Shown here one piece after another: positions 23,559 through 24,648 of a stretch of 24,648 bases of DNA. Numbering within the stretch: the first letter of the stretch is position 1; the number at the start of each line of letters is the position of its first letter. A program made the position numbers and the translations under genes. The DNA is from JAAYFT01 sp041655755 (GTDB lineage: Bacteria > Bacillota > Clostridia > Tissierellales > Tissierellaceae): the NCBI GenBank assembly GCA_041655755.1, contig JBBAEY010000027.1, positions 1-24,648 on the forward strand, written 5' to 3'. Under the pieces are notes generated by a model that saw only the letters and a list, made by a program, of their open reading frames with translations, was not told the origin of the DNA and did no database searches.

Positions 23559-24473
23559 ATGAAAGTAAGAGGTAAACTAAGAGCTATAATGATTATAATT
23601 ATAGGGATAAGTATAGTAGTCGCTGCAGTAGGTTATGACGGCAAGGGGGGCAATATTTCTACTGAGGATTTGGGTGAGGAGGATATAAGGGTGTGGGTTT
23701 TCACGACCTTTTACCCCATATACGATTTTGCGAAGAAAATCGGAGGCGACAAATTAATAGTGGAGAACATTGTTCCTCCTGGAGTGGAACCCCATGATTT
23801 TGAGCCATCTCCCAAGCAAATAGCCAATCTGTCGGACGGGGATGTATTCATATATTTAGGGGAGCCCATGGATCCTTGGGCGGAGAAGATTAGCGGCGAT
23901 TTGGAGGCAAAGGGTCTCAAGGTCCTAAAGGCAGGCCAAGGTTTGATGGAGAACGACGATCCTCATATATGGTTAGATCCCATCATAGCTAAGGAGCTTT
24001 CCAAGAGGATATTTGAAATCCTAGGAGAATCAGATGAGGAAAATAGGGAGTTCTATGCTGACAATCTAGAGTCCTTAGAGGATAAGCTAGACGAATTAGA
24101 CAGGGAATTTAGGGATGGTCTAGCAAATATCACTAGAAAAGACGTGGTCATGGCCCATGCTGCTGTGGGATACCTGGCCAAGAGATACGGCCTCAATCAA
24201 ATACCCATCACTGGCTTGTCACCTCAGGAAGAGCCGTCTCCAAGAAAGATGGCAGAGTTGGTTGACCTTGTAAGGGAAAGGGATATAAGGTATATATTTT
24301 TCGAGGAACTGGCTAGCCCCAAGTTTTCAGAGACCATAGCCAAGGAGGTAGGGGCAGGATTATTGGTATTTAATCCGGCCGGTGGTCTAAGCTTGGAACA
24401 AATACAATCGGGAGAAGACTACTTTTCCGTCATGAGAAAAAACTTAGAAAACCTAAAAACTGCTTTGGAATAG
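23559..24473 (+). CDS. znuA: Zinc/manganese-type ABC transporter, substrate-binding protein
   Basis: The 304-residue product fits the cluster 9 (ZnuA/AdcA/PsaA) binding proteins. Metal ligands are visible: His79 in VEPHDFEPSP, His136 in DDPHIWLDP, His200 in VMAHAAVGYL, and Glu249/Glu250 in IFFEELASPKF. The conserved GLSPQEEPSPRKM is present. There is no His-rich loop. The N-terminal hydrophobic segment (10-25) ends AAVGYDGKGG: Tyr26 stands where the lipobox Cys belongs, a single base change from TGT to TAT. Anchoring may then rely on the uncleaved helix. GGAGGG lies 6 bases before the ATG. It is followed after 10 bases by the transporter ATPase gene. Confidence 0.9.
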   Translation: MKVRGKLRAIMIIIIGISIVVAAVGYDGKGGNISTEDLGEEDIRVWVFTTFYPIYDFAKKIGGDKLIVENIVPPGVEPHDFEPSPKQIANLSDGDVFIYLGEPMDPWAEKISGDLEAKGLKVLKAGQGLMENDDPHIWLDPIIAKELSKRIFEILGESDEENREFYADNLESLEDKLDELDREFRDGLANITRKDVVMAHAAVGYLAKRYGLNQIPITGLSPQEEPSPRKMAELVDLVRERDIRYIFFEELASPKFSETIAKEVGAGLLVFNPAGGLSLEQIQSGEDYFSVMRKNLENLKTALE

Positions 24474-24483
24474 AGGGATAGAA

Positions 24484-24648
24484 ATGATGAGGGAAAGATT
24501 GAATGAGAAGGATATGGAATTAAATGACCTAGTCAAGGTAATTGACCTAAGCTTTGCCTATAATGGCAGGGCTGTCCTAGAGAATGTAAACCTAGTGGTT
24601 AGGAAGGGGGATTTCCTAGCCCTGATAGGCGCCAATGGGGCTGCCAAG
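24484..24648 (+). CDS. znuC: Metal ABC transporter ATPase, N-terminal part (cut by window end)
   Basis: The frame from the ATG at 24484 (or the adjacent ATG at 24487), behind AGAGGG, reads VIDLSFAYNGRAVLENVNLV and then FLALIGANGAAK at the window edge. This is the start of an ABC ATPase, most likely the partner of the binding protein upstream. The Walker A reads GANGAAK rather than the expected GxNGAGK: the Gly before the catalytic Lys is Ala (GCC instead of GGC). The rest lies outside the window. Confidence 0.8.
   Translation, partial: MMRERLNEKDMELNDLVKVIDLSFAYNGRAVLENVNLVVRKGDFLALIGANGAAK

Overview
The window looks like the chromosome of an anaerobic, low-GC Gram-positive bacterium of the Clostridia/Tissierellia type. 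The reasons are strong GGAGG ribosome sites, AT-rich intergenic DNA, heavy use of AGG, ATA and CTA codons, lipoprotein binding proteins, two T-box leaders, and accessory genes for selenium-dependent molybdenum hydroxylases. No rRNA, tRNA, CRISPR array, intact transposase or replication origin was seen.

Layout. (1) 1-4049, plus strand: the end of an unidentified gene, then yqeC, mocA, yqeB and an XdhC-family gene (maturation of a selenium/molybdenum hydroxylase), then a stand-alone formiminotransferase (ftcD). Together they suggest purine or histidine catabolism. (2) 4104-7080, minus strand: a sensor kinase with an extracellular amino-acid-binding domain and a sigma-54-dependent response regulator. 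(3) 7231-11925, plus strand: a branched-chain-type amino acid ABC transporter, livJHMGF, behind a textbook -24/-12 promoter with a TATGAA inverted-repeat cluster about 110-130 bp upstream. Regions 2 and 3 read as one sensing and uptake circuit. (4) 12030-13498, minus strand: a binding-domain/GGDEF diguanylate cyclase interrupted by a one-base frameshift in an A run. (5) 13712-15514: an MFS transporter, a MazG-like pyrophosphohydrolase and a PC4-like protein. (6) 15522-19504: an accessory patch with an Rpn-like remnant, a broken pyrophosphohydrolase gene and an intact 990-residue DUF4062/STAND ATPase with TPR-like repeats. Two nearly identical ~30-bp palindromic repeats in the same orientation flank most of it. 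(7) 19598-20458: a YitT-family membrane protein. (8) 20516-23454: a polar amino acid ABC transporter split into two convergent units, binding protein on plus and permease plus ATPase on minus. Each unit has its own sigma-A promoter and T-box, with matching specifier regions (arginine favoured, glutamate possible). (9) 23488-24648: a zinc/manganese-type ABC transporter (binding protein and start of the ATPase) behind a consensus promoter with a possible metalloregulator operator. The binding protein lacks the lipobox cysteine and the ATPase has an altered Walker A.

Four copies of a palindromic repeat with core GGGGACGGTTCTC lie at gene borders (4051, 13565, 15797, 19534). The most interesting items are the sigma-54 transporter circuit, the doubly T-box-controlled split transporter, and the STAND ATPase between repeats. 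All functional calls come from reading motifs by eye; no database search was run.
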